NCBI GenBank assembly: GCA_027486415.1
Contig: JAIXPC010000002.1
Span: 62,001-126,000 of the forward strand
Origin: Sphingomonadales bacterium
GTDB taxonomy: Bacteria > Pseudomonadota > Alphaproteobacteria > Sphingomonadales > Sphingomonadaceae
Reading direction: 5' to 3'
Length of the DNA stretch: 64,000 nt
Of this stretch, positions 54,129 through 62,888 are shown in pieces. Each line of letters starts with the position of its first letter. The first letter of the stretch is position 1. A model generated the notes under the pieces. It was not told the DNA's origin, ran no database searches, and worked only from the letters and a program-made list of their open reading frames with translations. Made by a program: the position numbers and the translations under genes.

Positions 54129-56228
54129 TCAGCCCCCCGCCAGCGCCGCCAGCAGCAGCAGGGCCACGATGTTGGTGATCTTGATCATCGGGTTCACGGC
54201 CGGGCCGGCCGTGTCCTTGTACGGGTCACCCACGGTGTCGCCGGTCACGGCGGCCTGGTGCGCCGGGGAGCCCTTGCCGCCATAGGCGCCCTGTTCGATC
54301 ACCTTCTTGGCGTTGTCCCACGCGCCGCCGCCGCTGGTCATGGAGATGGCGACGAACAGGCCGGAGATGATGACGCCCATCAGCAGCGCGCCGAGTGCTG
54401 CGAACCCGTTGCCCTGGCCGGCGACGGCGGTGATGGCGAAATAGACCACCACGGGTGCCAGCACCGGCAGCAGCGATGGCACGATCATTTCCTTGATGGC
54501 GCCGGCCGTCACCAGCCCGACGGTGCGGGCATAATCGGGCTTCACCTCGCGGGTGGCGATGCCGGGGCTTTCGCGGAACTGGGCGCGGATATCCTGCGCC
54601 ACCGCCTGCGCCGTGCGGCCCACCGCCGTCATCGCCATGCCGCCGAACAGATAGGGCAGCAGGGCGCCCAGCAGCAGCCCGACGACGACATAGGGGTTGG
54701 CAAGGCTGAAATCGACGCCGACGCCGCCAAAGAACTCCTTGAGATCGTTGGTATAGGTGGCGAACAGGACCAGGGCGGCGAGGCCAGCCGAACCGATGGC
54801 ATAGCCCTTGGTGACGGCCTTGGTGGTGTTGCCCACCGCATCGAGCGCGTCGGTACGGTTGCGGACTTCGCCATCCAGCCCGGCCATTTCGGCGATGCCG
54901 CCGGCATTGTCTGTCACCGGGCCATAGGCATCCAGCGCCACGATCATGCCGGCCAGCGCCAGCATGGCGGTGGCGGCGAAGGCGATGCCGATCAGGCCGC
55001 CGAGTTTATAGGTGGCGATGATGCCGGCGATGATGACGATGGTGGGCATGGCGGTCGATTCCATCGACACGGCCAGGCCCTGGATCACGTTGGTGCCGTG
55101 GCCCGAATCCGATGCCTTGGCGATGGTTTTCACCGGGCGATATTCGGTGCCGGTGTAATATTCGGTGATCCAGACGATCAGCGCGGTGACGACGAGGCCG
55201 ATCAGCATGCAATAGAACAAAGCCCGGCCATTGAAGCCGGCATCGGTGCCGGTGGTCGGATCGGCACCGATCATCGCTTCCATGTCGGGGAAGATCGCCG
55301 CGGTGGCGAACCACAGCGCCGGCACCGACAGCACGCCGGTGACGATCAGCCCCTTGTAGAGCGCGCCCATGATCGACCCGCCACCGAGGCGAACGAAATA
55401 GGTGCCGATGATCGAGGTGATGATGCAGACGCCGCACGCCAGCAGCGGCAGCGCCATCAGCCGGGCCGCATCGGCACCGGCGACCAGCAGGGCGCACAGC
55501 ACCATGGTGGCACCGATGGTGACCACATAGGTTTCGAACAGGTCGGCGGCCATGCCGGCGCAATCGCCGACATTGTCGCCCACGTTGTCGGCGATCACGC
55601 CGGGGTTGCGGTCATCATCCTCGTCAAAGCCGAGTTCGTTCTTGCCGACCATATCGGCACCCACGTCGGCGGCCTTGGTGAAGATGCCGCCACCGAGCCG
55701 CGCGAAAATGGAGATGAGCGACGCCCCGAACGACAGCGCGACCAGCGCGTTGACGACGGCGCGGCTGGTCGGCTCCAGGCCCGACGAGGTGAGCGCATAG
55801 AAGTAGCCGGCGATGGCGAGCAGCGCCAAGCCGGCGACCAGCATGCCCGTGACGGCACCAGACCGGAACGCCATGGTGAGGCCCGCCTGCAGCGACTGGC
55901 GCGCGGCTTCGGCAGTGCGGACGTTGGCGCGCACCGAAATGTTCATGCCGATGAAGCCGGTGGCCCCCGACAGCACCGCGCCCAGCACGAAGGCGACCGC
56001 GGGGATGACGCCCAGGAAGGCGGCCACCAACCCGGCGACAATCACGCCGACGACGGCGATGGCGGTATATTGCTTGGCCAGATAGGCGCCGGCGCCAATC
56101 TGGATGGCCCTGGCGATTTCCTGCATGCGGGCATTGCCTGCCGATGCCCGCAACACTTGTTGTGATGTGATCACCCCATAGGCCACTGCGGCCAAGCCGC
56201 AGATGATGGCCAAAACCACGCTATCCAT
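54129..56228 (-). CDS. hppA: Membrane-bound proton-translocating pyrophosphatase, K+-independent
   Basis: The 699-residue enzyme hydrolyses pyrophosphate to pump protons and has some 16 hydrophobic helices. [49 protein letters not shown] and [16 protein letters not shown] are the Asp-rich catalytic blocks. The GNTTKA motif has Lys where K+-dependent enzymes have Ala, so potassium independence is predicted. The ATG at 56228 follows GGGGAGAGGGAC. Confidence 0.96.
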   Translation of the reverse strand: MDSVVLAIICGLAAVAYGVITSQQVLRASAGNARMQEIARAIQIGAGAYLAKQYTAIAVVGVIVAGLVAAFLGVIPAVAFVLGAVLSGATGFIGMNISVRANVRTAEAARQSLQAGLTMAFRSGAVTGMLVAGLALLAIAGYFYALTSSGLEPTSRAVVNALVALSFGASLISIFARLGGGIFTKAADVGADMVGKNELGFDEDDDRNPGVIADNVGDNVGDCAGMAADLFETYVVTIGATMVLCALLVAGADAARLMALPLLACGVCIITSIIGTYFVRLGGGSIMGALYKGLIVTGVLSVPALWFATAAIFPDMEAMIGADPTTGTDAGFNGRALFYCMLIGLVVTALIVWITEYYTGTEYRPVKTIAKASDSGHGTNVIQGLAVSMESTAMPTIVIIAGIIATYKLGGLIGIAFAATAMLALAGMIVALDAYGPVTDNAGGIAEMAGLDGEVRNRTDALDAVGNTTKAVTKGYAIGSAGLAALVLFATYTNDLKEFFGGVGVDFSLANPYVVVGLLLGALLPYLFGGMAMTAVGRTAQAVAQDIRAQFRESPGIATREVKPDYARTVGLVTAGAIKEMIVPSLLPVLAPVVVYFAITAVAGQGNGFAALGALLMGVIISGLFVAISMTSGGGAWDNAKKVIEQGAYGGKGSPAHQAAVTGDTVGDPYKDTAGPAVNPMIKITNIVALLLLAALAGG

Positions 56229-56379
56229 CGTTGTCCCTCTCCCCACGGTGATGCCGCCTTTTCGGTCGGTCATTTTGTCGCAGCATGACAGAGGGGGAAG
56301 CGAACGCAACCCGGTAGTTGCGCTTACGAAGCAACGGGATGACACTGCGGCACTGGGACTATTGGGGGGTTTTGGGGCG

Positions 56380-57678
56380 ATGGACGTTTCACGGCGCGAT
56401 GCGATGTTGCTGGCGGGCGCAGCAATGGCGGCACGGCCCACGCTGGCGGGGGCCCCAGCGGGACCGGCAGGGATGATCGCGCCAGATGATGAGGCCGGCT
56501 GGGCGCGGATCGCTGCCTTCTACCCCAAGATGGGCCCGGTGACACAAATGGAGCATGGCTATTGGGGCAACATGGCCGCCCCGGTGGCAGAGGCGCACCG
56601 CGCCATCCTTGATCGGCTGAACCGCGACACCAGCGCCTATGCCCGGCGCGGGATGCGACGGGACATGGCGGTGGTGAAGGCCCGCGCCGCCCAGGCGATG
56701 GGCGTGCAGCCGGACGAGATCGGCTTTTGCCGCAATGCCGCCGAAGGGCTGCAGGCGCTGATCACCCAGTTCACGGGCCCAGGTGCAGAATTGGGCGAAG
56801 GCGATGCGATCCTGTGGTCGGACAGCGATTACGACACCAGCCACGCCGCCATGCGCCACCTCGCCGCCAGCCGGCGGGCGAAGGCGGTGCAGATTGCCCT
56901 GCCGCGCGCGCCGACCCATGACAATGTGATCGCGGCCTATGCCGAGGCGATCAAGGCGACGCCGCGCCTGAAGTTCGTCCTGCTTACCCACGGCACCCAC
57001 AAGACCGGCATGGTTGTGCCGGTGAAGGAGATCGCCGCGATGGCGAAGGCGGCGGGTGCCATGGTGCTGGTCGACTGCGCGCAGAGTTTCCGGATGCGCC
57101 CGTTCACCATCCCCGATTTCGGGGCCGATTTCGCCGTGATGAACTTCCACAAATGGACCGGCGCTCCGGTGGGAACGGCGGCCTTCTGGTGCCGCCCGGG
57201 CGCCGCCGCCATGATCACGCCGGCCCCGGCCGAACCCGATGCCAAACCCGAAGACGTGCAGGCCAAGGTGCATCTGGGCACGCTGGATTTCGCGCCGCAG
57301 CTCACCCTGCCCGCCGCGCTGGATTTCCAGGACCAGCATCTGCCGGTGCCGATGAAGCTGGCACGGCTGCAATATCTGAGGAACCGCTGGGTGAAGCCGC
57401 TGCGCGGGCTGTCGGGGCTGGAAATCATGCTGGGCGACGATCCGCGCACCTTTGGCGCCATCACCAGTTTCCGCATCGCCGGCCACACCAGCACGGCGGA
57501 CAATATCGCCATCACCGATCGCCTGTTCAACGACTACAACATCATGACCGTGCACCGCGCCGGGCTGGCGGCGGGCGGCTGTGTGCGGGTGACGCCGGCC
57601 TTGTTCACCACCCCGGCGGATTGCGACCGGCTGGTGGCGGCCTTGCGGGATCTGGTGCCGAAAATCGCGCGCGGCTGA
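56380..57678 (+). CDS. Tat-exported aminotransferase class V-fold PLP enzyme (isopenicillin N epimerase-like)
   Basis: The 432-residue protein starts [17 protein letters not shown], a twin-arginine signal, then has a class V fold: [50 protein letters not shown] with the PLP Asp, and [13 protein letters not shown] containing the Schiff-base Lys. Similar proteins are called isopenicillin N epimerase-like. The true reaction is unknown. Periplasmic location is inferred from the Tat motif. Confidence 0.87.
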   Translation: MDVSRRDAMLLAGAAMAARPTLAGAPAGPAGMIAPDDEAGWARIAAFYPKMGPVTQMEHGYWGNMAAPVAEAHRAILDRLNRDTSAYARRGMRRDMAVVKARAAQAMGVQPDEIGFCRNAAEGLQALITQFTGPGAELGEGDAILWSDSDYDTSHAAMRHLAASRRAKAVQIALPRAPTHDNVIAAYAEAIKATPRLKFVLLTHGTHKTGMVVPVKEIAAMAKAAGAMVLVDCAQSFRMRPFTIPDFGADFAVMNFHKWTGAPVGTAAFWCRPGAAAMITPAPAEPDAKPEDVQAKVHLGTLDFAPQLTLPAALDFQDQHLPVPMKLARLQYLRNRWVKPLRGLSGLEIMLGDDPRTFGAITSFRIAGHTSTADNIAITDRLFNDYNIMTVHRAGLAAGGCVRVTPALFTTPADCDRLVAALRDLVPKIARG

Positions 57679-57684
57679 TGGGGT

Positions 57685-58605
57685 TCAGCCGTGTTCCCAC
57701 CCCAGCCGCTGGGGGGTCGGCACAACCGTGTCAGCAAAACGCAGGCGAATGCCGGCTGCGTCCACCGCGCGACCAATTCTGGTCAGCGGCACGCCAGCAA
57801 TGGTCGGCGGAATGGTGCCGGCGGGCAGCGTGAACAGCAGTTCGTAATCATCGCCGGCCGTCACCCGGGCCAGCACATCGTCCAGCCCGACGGCACCGGT
57901 AACCGGCACGGCATCAAGATCAATCTCCAACCCGATCCCGCTGGCCGTAGCCAGCCGTTCAGCATCGATCAGCAGACCATCAGAGACGTCCATGCCCGCC
58001 GTCGCCACCCCGCCCAGTGCCTTGCCCAGCGCAATCCGCGGTGTCGGCCGGCGGAAACGGTTGAGCAACTGCTTGTTATACGGCGCTTTTCCTTGAGAGA
58101 CCGCCAACCCCAGGCCAGCATCGCCGACCGTGCCAGACACCCACAGTTCATCACCGGGCCGCGCCCCTGACCGGCCGAGCGCCTTGCCCGGTTCCACCCA
58201 GCCGATAGCGGTAATGCCCAGCACGGCGCGATCAAGCCCCGTCACCGTGTCGCCACCCCACAGGGAAACATCGAATGTTTTCAACGCCCTGCCCAGGCCC
58301 GCCATGAAAGCGTCACGCCAGGCATGATCCTCGGCCGCCGAAAGCCCCAACCCCAGCAGCACCCCCGCCGGCGTCGCCGCCATGGCAGCGAGGTCAGACA
58401 GGTTCACCGCCAGCAATTTCCAGGCGACATCAGACGGCGGATCATCGGGCAGATAATGCACGCCCGCCGCCAGCACATCGTGGGTGAACACCAGGCTGCG
58501 GCCGATGGGAGGCATCCAGACCGCGGCATCATCAGCGAAACCGCGCGCTGCCGGATCGGTGCCCAGCGTGGCGGCAAGGCGGGCGATGAAGTCCCGCTCG
58601 GCCAT
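57685..58605 (-). CDS. thiL: Thiamine-monophosphate kinase
   Basis: The 306-residue enzyme makes thiamine diphosphate from the monophosphate. FADDAAVWMPP, FTHDVLAAGVHY, LAVNLSDLAAM, GGDTV and AGMDVSDGLLIDAERLA, ending with AGDDYELLFTLP, are ThiL hallmarks. It follows nusB by five bases; nusB-thiL is a common proteobacterial pair. Confidence 0.95.
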   Translation of the reverse strand: MAERDFIARLAATLGTDPAARGFADDAAVWMPPIGRSLVFTHDVLAAGVHYLPDDPPSDVAWKLLAVNLSDLAAMAATPAGVLLGLGLSAAEDHAWRDAFMAGLGRALKTFDVSLWGGDTVTGLDRAVLGITAIGWVEPGKALGRSGARPGDELWVSGTVGDAGLGLAVSQGKAPYNKQLLNRFRRPTPRIALGKALGGVATAGMDVSDGLLIDAERLATASGIGLEIDLDAVPVTGAVGLDDVLARVTAGDDYELLFTLPAGTIPPTIAGVPLTRIGRAVDAAGIRLRFADTVVPTPQRLGWEHG

Positions 58606-58610
58606 CAGCG

Positions 58611-59063
58611 TCAGCCGCGCACCCGCCGCGCGACACCATCCAGCAAGCCATTGACGAACTTGGCTTCCTTGGCATCATGGAACGCGTGGGAGACATCCAC
58701 ATATTCGTTGATCACCGTCGCCGCCGGCACATCGGCCCGCGCCACCAGTTCGAACACGGCGGCGCGCAACAAGGCCCGCATCGGCCGATCCAGCCGATCC
58801 AGCGCCCAGCCCTGCGCCAGCCCGTCGCCGATCAGCGCATCCAGCTCCGCCTGCCGCGCCGCCACCCCGGCCACGATGTCGTCGAAAAATGCCTGATCCG
58901 CGTCATGATACTCTGCACCCTCGATTTCCTGGCCCAGCCGGAACTGGTGGAACTCGGTCAGCAGCTTGGGCACGGCCTCGCCGCGCATCTCGAGCTGATA
59001 GAGCGCCTGGACGGCAGCAAGGCGGGCGGCGGAGCGGCCGCGATAATCGGGGATGGTCGTCAC
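58611..59063 (-). CDS. nusB: Transcription antitermination factor NusB
   Basis: The 150-residue all-helical factor works with NusE in rRNA antitermination. SAARLAAVQALYQLEMRG opens the protein, LDRPMRALLRAAVFELVARADVPAATVINEYVDVSHAF is the conserved core. The start is GTG 59063. Divergent from dnaB across 144 bases that include two DnaA-box-like repeats. Confidence 0.95.
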   Translation of the reverse strand: MTTIPDYRGRSAARLAAVQALYQLEMRGEAVPKLLTEFHQFRLGQEIEGAEYHDADQAFFDDIVAGVAARQAELDALIGDGLAQGWALDRLDRPMRALLRAAVFELVARADVPAATVINEYVDVSHAFHDAKEAKFVNGLLDGVARRVRG

Positions 59064-59105
59064 CGGCGCGGCCTTACGCGATAACCATCACCCCGGGCAA
59101 GCGGT

Positions 59106-59142
59106 GCGACTTGTCCACAGCCATCTGGCGACTTGTCCACAG
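59106..59142. promoter_or_regulatory. Two DnaA-box-like direct repeats upstream of dnaB
   Basis: The 15-mer GCGACTTGTCCACAG occurs at 59106-59120 and 59128-59142, a period of 22 bp (about two helical turns). Each contains TTGTCCACA, one base from the DnaA box TTATCCACA. The pair lies 66-102 bases before the dnaB ATG in the nusB/dnaB divergent region. Confidence 0.6.
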
Positions 59143-59207
59143 GCCTCTCCACCGCGATTTTGCGCCGCTTGCCTTGCTGTGCCCGCCCGGTTGGGCGATG
59201 ACGGGCC

Positions 59208-60710
59208 ATGTCCAGCCTTCCGCCCACCATCACCCCTTTGCGCGTCGTCGATGGCGGCGCTGCGACCACCACGCTGCCGCAGAATCTCGAAGCCGAATCG
59301 GCCCTGCTCGGCGCGCTGATGATCGACAACCGGCTGGTGGAGGACGTCATCACCAAGCTGAAGGCCGAACATTTCGCCGATCAGCTGCATGGCCGCATCT
59401 ATGGCGCCATCCTCACCCTGTCGGCCAAGGGCATGGCGGCAACGCCGGTGACGCTGAAACCCATGTTCGACGCCGATCCGGCCATGGCCGAACTGGGCGG
59501 GCCGGGTTATCTCGCGACCCTGACCCAGAATGGCGTGGCCGTGCTGGCGGCGAAGGATTTTGCCCAGCAAATCTATGATCTCGCGCTGCTGCGGGAACTG
59601 ATCCGCGTCGGCCGCGACATGGTAACGGATGCCAGCGACACCAGCCGCGACATTGCCCCGATCAGCCAGATCGAAGCTGCCGAAATGGCGCTCTACAAGG
59701 TCGCCGAAGCCGGCGAAGTGCAGGGCGCGGTCAAGACGTTCCGGGAAGCGGCTATCGAGGCGGTGACCATGGCCGACCGCGCCAAGCGTTCAGGCGGGCA
59801 CCTGTCCGGCTACACCACCGGCCTGACCGGCCTGAATGAAAAGATGGGCGGCCTCCACAAATCCGACCTTCTTATCCTTGCCGGTCGCCCGGCCATGGGA
59901 AAGACCTCGCTTGCCACCAACATCGCCTTTGCCTGCGCCCAGCGATACGCGCAGGACAAGGCGCGCGGCATCGAACACGACAAGTCGTCGGGCGCGCCGG
60001 TGGCCTTCTTCAGCCTCGAAATGTCGTCGGATCAGCTGGCGACGCGTATCCTTGCCGAACAGTCCGAAGTGAGCGGCGAAATGCTGCGTATGGGCAAGAT
60101 CAGCGATGATGATTTCACCCGGCTCGCCCGCGCCTCCACCGAACTGGCCGGCCTGCCGTTGTGGATCGACGACACGCCGGGCCTTTCCATCGCGGCGCTC
60201 CGCACCCGCGCCCGCCGCTTGAAGCGCCAGCATGGCATCGGGCTGGTGGTGGTCGATTATCTTCAGCTGCTCACCGGGTCCAAGACGTCGGGCGGCGACA
60301 ATCGCGTGCAGGAACTGTCGGAAATCACCCGCGGCCTGAAGACCCTGGCCAAGGAACTGAACGTGCCGGTGATTGCGCTGTCGCAGCTGAGCCGTGCCGT
60401 CGAAAACCGCGAGGACAAGCGCCCCCAGCTCGCCGACCTTCGCGAGTCGGGTTCGATCGAGCAGGACGCCGACATCGTCATGTTCGTCTATCGCGAGGAA
60501 TATTATCACAGCCTGAAGCAGCCGGATCCCGAGGACGCCCAAAAGCATCAGCAGTGGCGGGAAAAGGCCGAAAAGATCTTCGGCCTGGCCGAAGTGATCG
60601 TCGCCAAGCAGCGCCACGGTGCCACGGGCACGGTGCCACTGACGTTTATCAAGCAGTTCACCAAGTTCGCCGATCGCGCCGAGGGGGATTACGATGGTTC
60701 GCCCTATTGA
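59208..60710 (+). CDS. dnaB: Replicative DNA helicase DnaB
   Basis: The 500-residue hexameric helicase has the N-terminal primase-interacting domain (NLEAESALLGALMIDNRLVEDV), a linker, and the RecA-like motor: Walker A AGRPAMGKTSLATNIA, FSLEMSSDQLATRIL, Walker B VVVDYLQLLTG and the DnaB signature LSQLSRAVENREDKRPQLADLRESGSIEQDADIVMF (ending in block). Start ATG at 59208 fits the family. No intein is present. Confidence 0.97.
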   Translation: MSSLPPTITPLRVVDGGAATTTLPQNLEAESALLGALMIDNRLVEDVITKLKAEHFADQLHGRIYGAILTLSAKGMAATPVTLKPMFDADPAMAELGGPGYLATLTQNGVAVLAAKDFAQQIYDLALLRELIRVGRDMVTDASDTSRDIAPISQIEAAEMALYKVAEAGEVQGAVKTFREAAIEAVTMADRAKRSGGHLSGYTTGLTGLNEKMGGLHKSDLLILAGRPAMGKTSLATNIAFACAQRYAQDKARGIEHDKSSGAPVAFFSLEMSSDQLATRILAEQSEVSGEMLRMGKISDDDFTRLARASTELAGLPLWIDDTPGLSIAALRTRARRLKRQHGIGLVVVDYLQLLTGSKTSGGDNRVQELSEITRGLKTLAKELNVPVIALSQLSRAVENREDKRPQLADLRESGSIEQDADIVMFVYREEYYHSLKQPDPEDAQKHQQWREKAEKIFGLAEVIVAKQRHGATGTVPLTFIKQFTKFADRAEGDYDGSPY

Positions 60711-60879
60711 CGGTAACCGCCCCGACCGAAACGCGGCAAGCTGATGAAAACCCCGTTATTTCGCCACTATCGACCGGGCAAGGCAAGGCGCATCCCATGT
60801 TGACACGCAAAGCCTCTGGCCAACCGATGAATGGCCTGCCAGAGTTGCGACTGCAGTCAGGCAGGGGGAAAAGGGTCTG

Positions 60880-62472
60880 ATGAATTGGGCTGAAGTGGGG
60901 CCGACACGCCGCGAGGTGTTGCGTGCGATCGGCATGATGGCGGGCACCGCCGTCCTGTATCAGGCAATGGAGGTCCTTGGTCACGCCAAGGAGACCCAGT
61001 TCGCCGGCCCCCCCAACCTTCAGGGCGCTCGTCCGGGCACGAAGGTGGTGGTGCTGGGTGCCGGCCTGGCCGGGATGCTGGCCGCCTATGAGCTGGGCAA
61101 GGCCGGCTATCAGGTTCAGATTCTTGAATACAACAACCGCGCCGGCGGGCGGAACTGGTCGCTGTATGGTGGCGACACCTACACCGAACTGGGCGGCGCC
61201 ACCCAGAAGATCGGGTTTTCGTCTGGCAATTATCTCAACCCGGGGCCGTGGCGGATTCCCTATCACCACCGCGCGCTGCTGCATTATTGCAAGGCGTTCG
61301 GCGTGGCGCTGGAACCGTTCATCCAGATGAACCATCAGGCGCTGGTGCATACGTCGAAGGCGTTCGGCGGCAAGCCGATGCGCTATCGCGAACTGTCGGC
61401 GGATTGGGACGGCAATGTCGCCGAACTGCTCTCGAAGGCCATCGACAATCGCAGTCTCGACAGTGTCCTCACCAAGGAAGACGCGGATCGGCTGCGGATC
61501 GCGCTGCGCGATTGGGGGGCGCTCGATCAGGATTTCAAATACTCCAAATATTACCGAGCCTCGCGCCGTCGCGGTTTTGACCGGCCGCAGGGTGGCGGCG
61601 TCCTCGGCGAGCCGATCCCGTCTGAACCCTATCCGTTCAAGGACATTCTGGATTCGGGCATCTGGCGCATCGTGTCCCAGCACATGAACCTTGATCACCA
61701 GCATTCGATGTTCCAGCCGGTGGGCGGCATGGGCATGATCGGGCGTGGTTTTGCCAAGCAGGTGGAAGGCAAGATCCGTTTCAATCAGAAGGTGACGAGC
61801 ATCAGCCAGCAGGGCGGCAAGGTGACGGTGACACACACCGATACCGGCACTGGCGTCGTCAACACCACCGAAGCCGATTTTTGCGTCTGCACCATCCCGC
61901 TGTCGGTGCTGAGCCAGATTGACGTCGACTGCGCGCCCGAACTGGACACTGCGATCAAGGCGGTGCCCTATTCCAACTCGGTCAAGGTCGGCCTCGAATT
62001 CAAGCGGCGTTTCTGGGAAGAGGATGAGGCCATCTATGGCGGCATCAGCTTCACCGACCGGGAGATCAGCATGATCTCCTACCCTTCCGGCCGCATGCAC
62101 AGCGATGGCCCGGCGGTGGTGCTGGGCGCCTATACCTTCGGCCCGGCCAGCTACAAGTTCGCCGGGATGACGCCGGAAGAACGCATCAAGGTTGCGCTGG
62201 AACAGGGCAGCGTGTTCCACCCCGGCCGCTACAAGGAAGAATTCATCGGCGGCGCGGCCGTGGCATGGAGCCGGGTGCCGTTCACGCTGGGTTGCTGCGC
62301 GCAGTGGAACGAGGACACACGCAAGGAGCATTACCAGCGGCTGGTCGCCGTCGACAACCGGCTGGTGCTGGCCGGCGAGCACGCCAGCTATGTCGGTTGC
62401 TGGATGGAAGGTGCCATCCTGTCGTCGCTCGACGCGATCACCCGTCTGCACAAGCGCGCGCTGGAGGCCTGA
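60880..62472 (+). CDS. Tat-exported flavin monoamine oxidase family protein
   Basis: The 530-residue FAD enzyme starts with PTRREVLRAIGMMAGTAVL, a twin-arginine-like signal. The dinucleotide fold is VVVLGAGLAGMLAAYELGKAGY with the following NRAGGRNW. The C-terminal FAD contact is LVLAGEHASYVGCWMEGAILS. Many such enzymes act as amine dehydrogenases. The cytochrome c gene two bases downstream suggests electrons go to a c-type cytochrome and not to oxygen. In 60711-60879 no other gene is seen. Confidence 0.9.
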   Translation: MNWAEVGPTRREVLRAIGMMAGTAVLYQAMEVLGHAKETQFAGPPNLQGARPGTKVVVLGAGLAGMLAAYELGKAGYQVQILEYNNRAGGRNWSLYGGDTYTELGGATQKIGFSSGNYLNPGPWRIPYHHRALLHYCKAFGVALEPFIQMNHQALVHTSKAFGGKPMRYRELSADWDGNVAELLSKAIDNRSLDSVLTKEDADRLRIALRDWGALDQDFKYSKYYRASRRRGFDRPQGGGVLGEPIPSEPYPFKDILDSGIWRIVSQHMNLDHQHSMFQPVGGMGMIGRGFAKQVEGKIRFNQKVTSISQQGGKVTVTHTDTGTGVVNTTEADFCVCTIPLSVLSQIDVDCAPELDTAIKAVPYSNSVKVGLEFKRRFWEEDEAIYGGISFTDREISMISYPSGRMHSDGPAVVLGAYTFGPASYKFAGMTPEERIKVALEQGSVFHPGRYKEEFIGGAAVAWSRVPFTLGCCAQWNEDTRKEHYQRLVAVDNRLVLAGEHASYVGCWMEGAILSSLDAITRLHKRALEA

Positions 62473-62474
62473 GA

Positions 62475-62873
62475 ATGCGCACGATCCTGTTGATGGCTGC
62501 CCTTGTGGCCACTCCGACGCTGGCACAGAAGCCCGCCGCTGCACCGCCGGCACCGCACCCCGGCGCCATCGTCTATCAGAATATCTGCCAGGCCTGCCAC
62601 ATGGCCAATGCCATGGGCGGCGAAGGCGCCGGCAAGATTCCGGCACTGGCCAGAAATGGCGCGCTGGAGGCGGCGGCTTATCCGATCATGGTCGTCACCG
62701 GCGGCAAGGGCGCAATGCCATGGTTCCGCGGATCGCTCACTGATCAGCAGATCGCCGATGTCATCACCTATGTCCGCAGCAATTTCGGCAACAAGTACAA
62801 GGACAAGGTGACGGCGGCGATGGTGGCGGAGCAGGGCGTCCCTGCTCCGCGTGGCGGCTTTCGCGGCGAGTGA
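62475..62873 (+). CDS. Cytochrome c, class I, partner of the amine oxidoreductase
   Basis: The 132-residue exported protein has a signal peptide ending TLAQ (about residue 18). It binds one haem at CQACH (Cys38, Cys41, His42), with Met81 in KGAMPWF as the likely axial ligand. DQQIADVITYVRSNFG is the conserved C-terminal helix. Start two bases after the oxidase stop implies one transcript. It likely accepts electrons in the periplasm from the upstream flavoenzyme. Confidence 0.9.
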   Translation: MRTILLMAALVATPTLAQKPAAAPPAPHPGAIVYQNICQACHMANAMGGEGAGKIPALARNGALEAAAYPIMVVTGGKGAMPWFRGSLTDQQIADVITYVRSNFGNKYKDKVTAAMVAEQGVPAPRGGFRGE

Positions 62874-62888
62874 TGCCGTCGCGGCGGG

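Noticed and set aside
54123-56165. 680-residue open frame on the plus strand
   Set aside because: It is the antisense shadow of hppA. Its product is a low-complexity run of His, Asp and Gly, typical of reverse frames in high-GC DNA.
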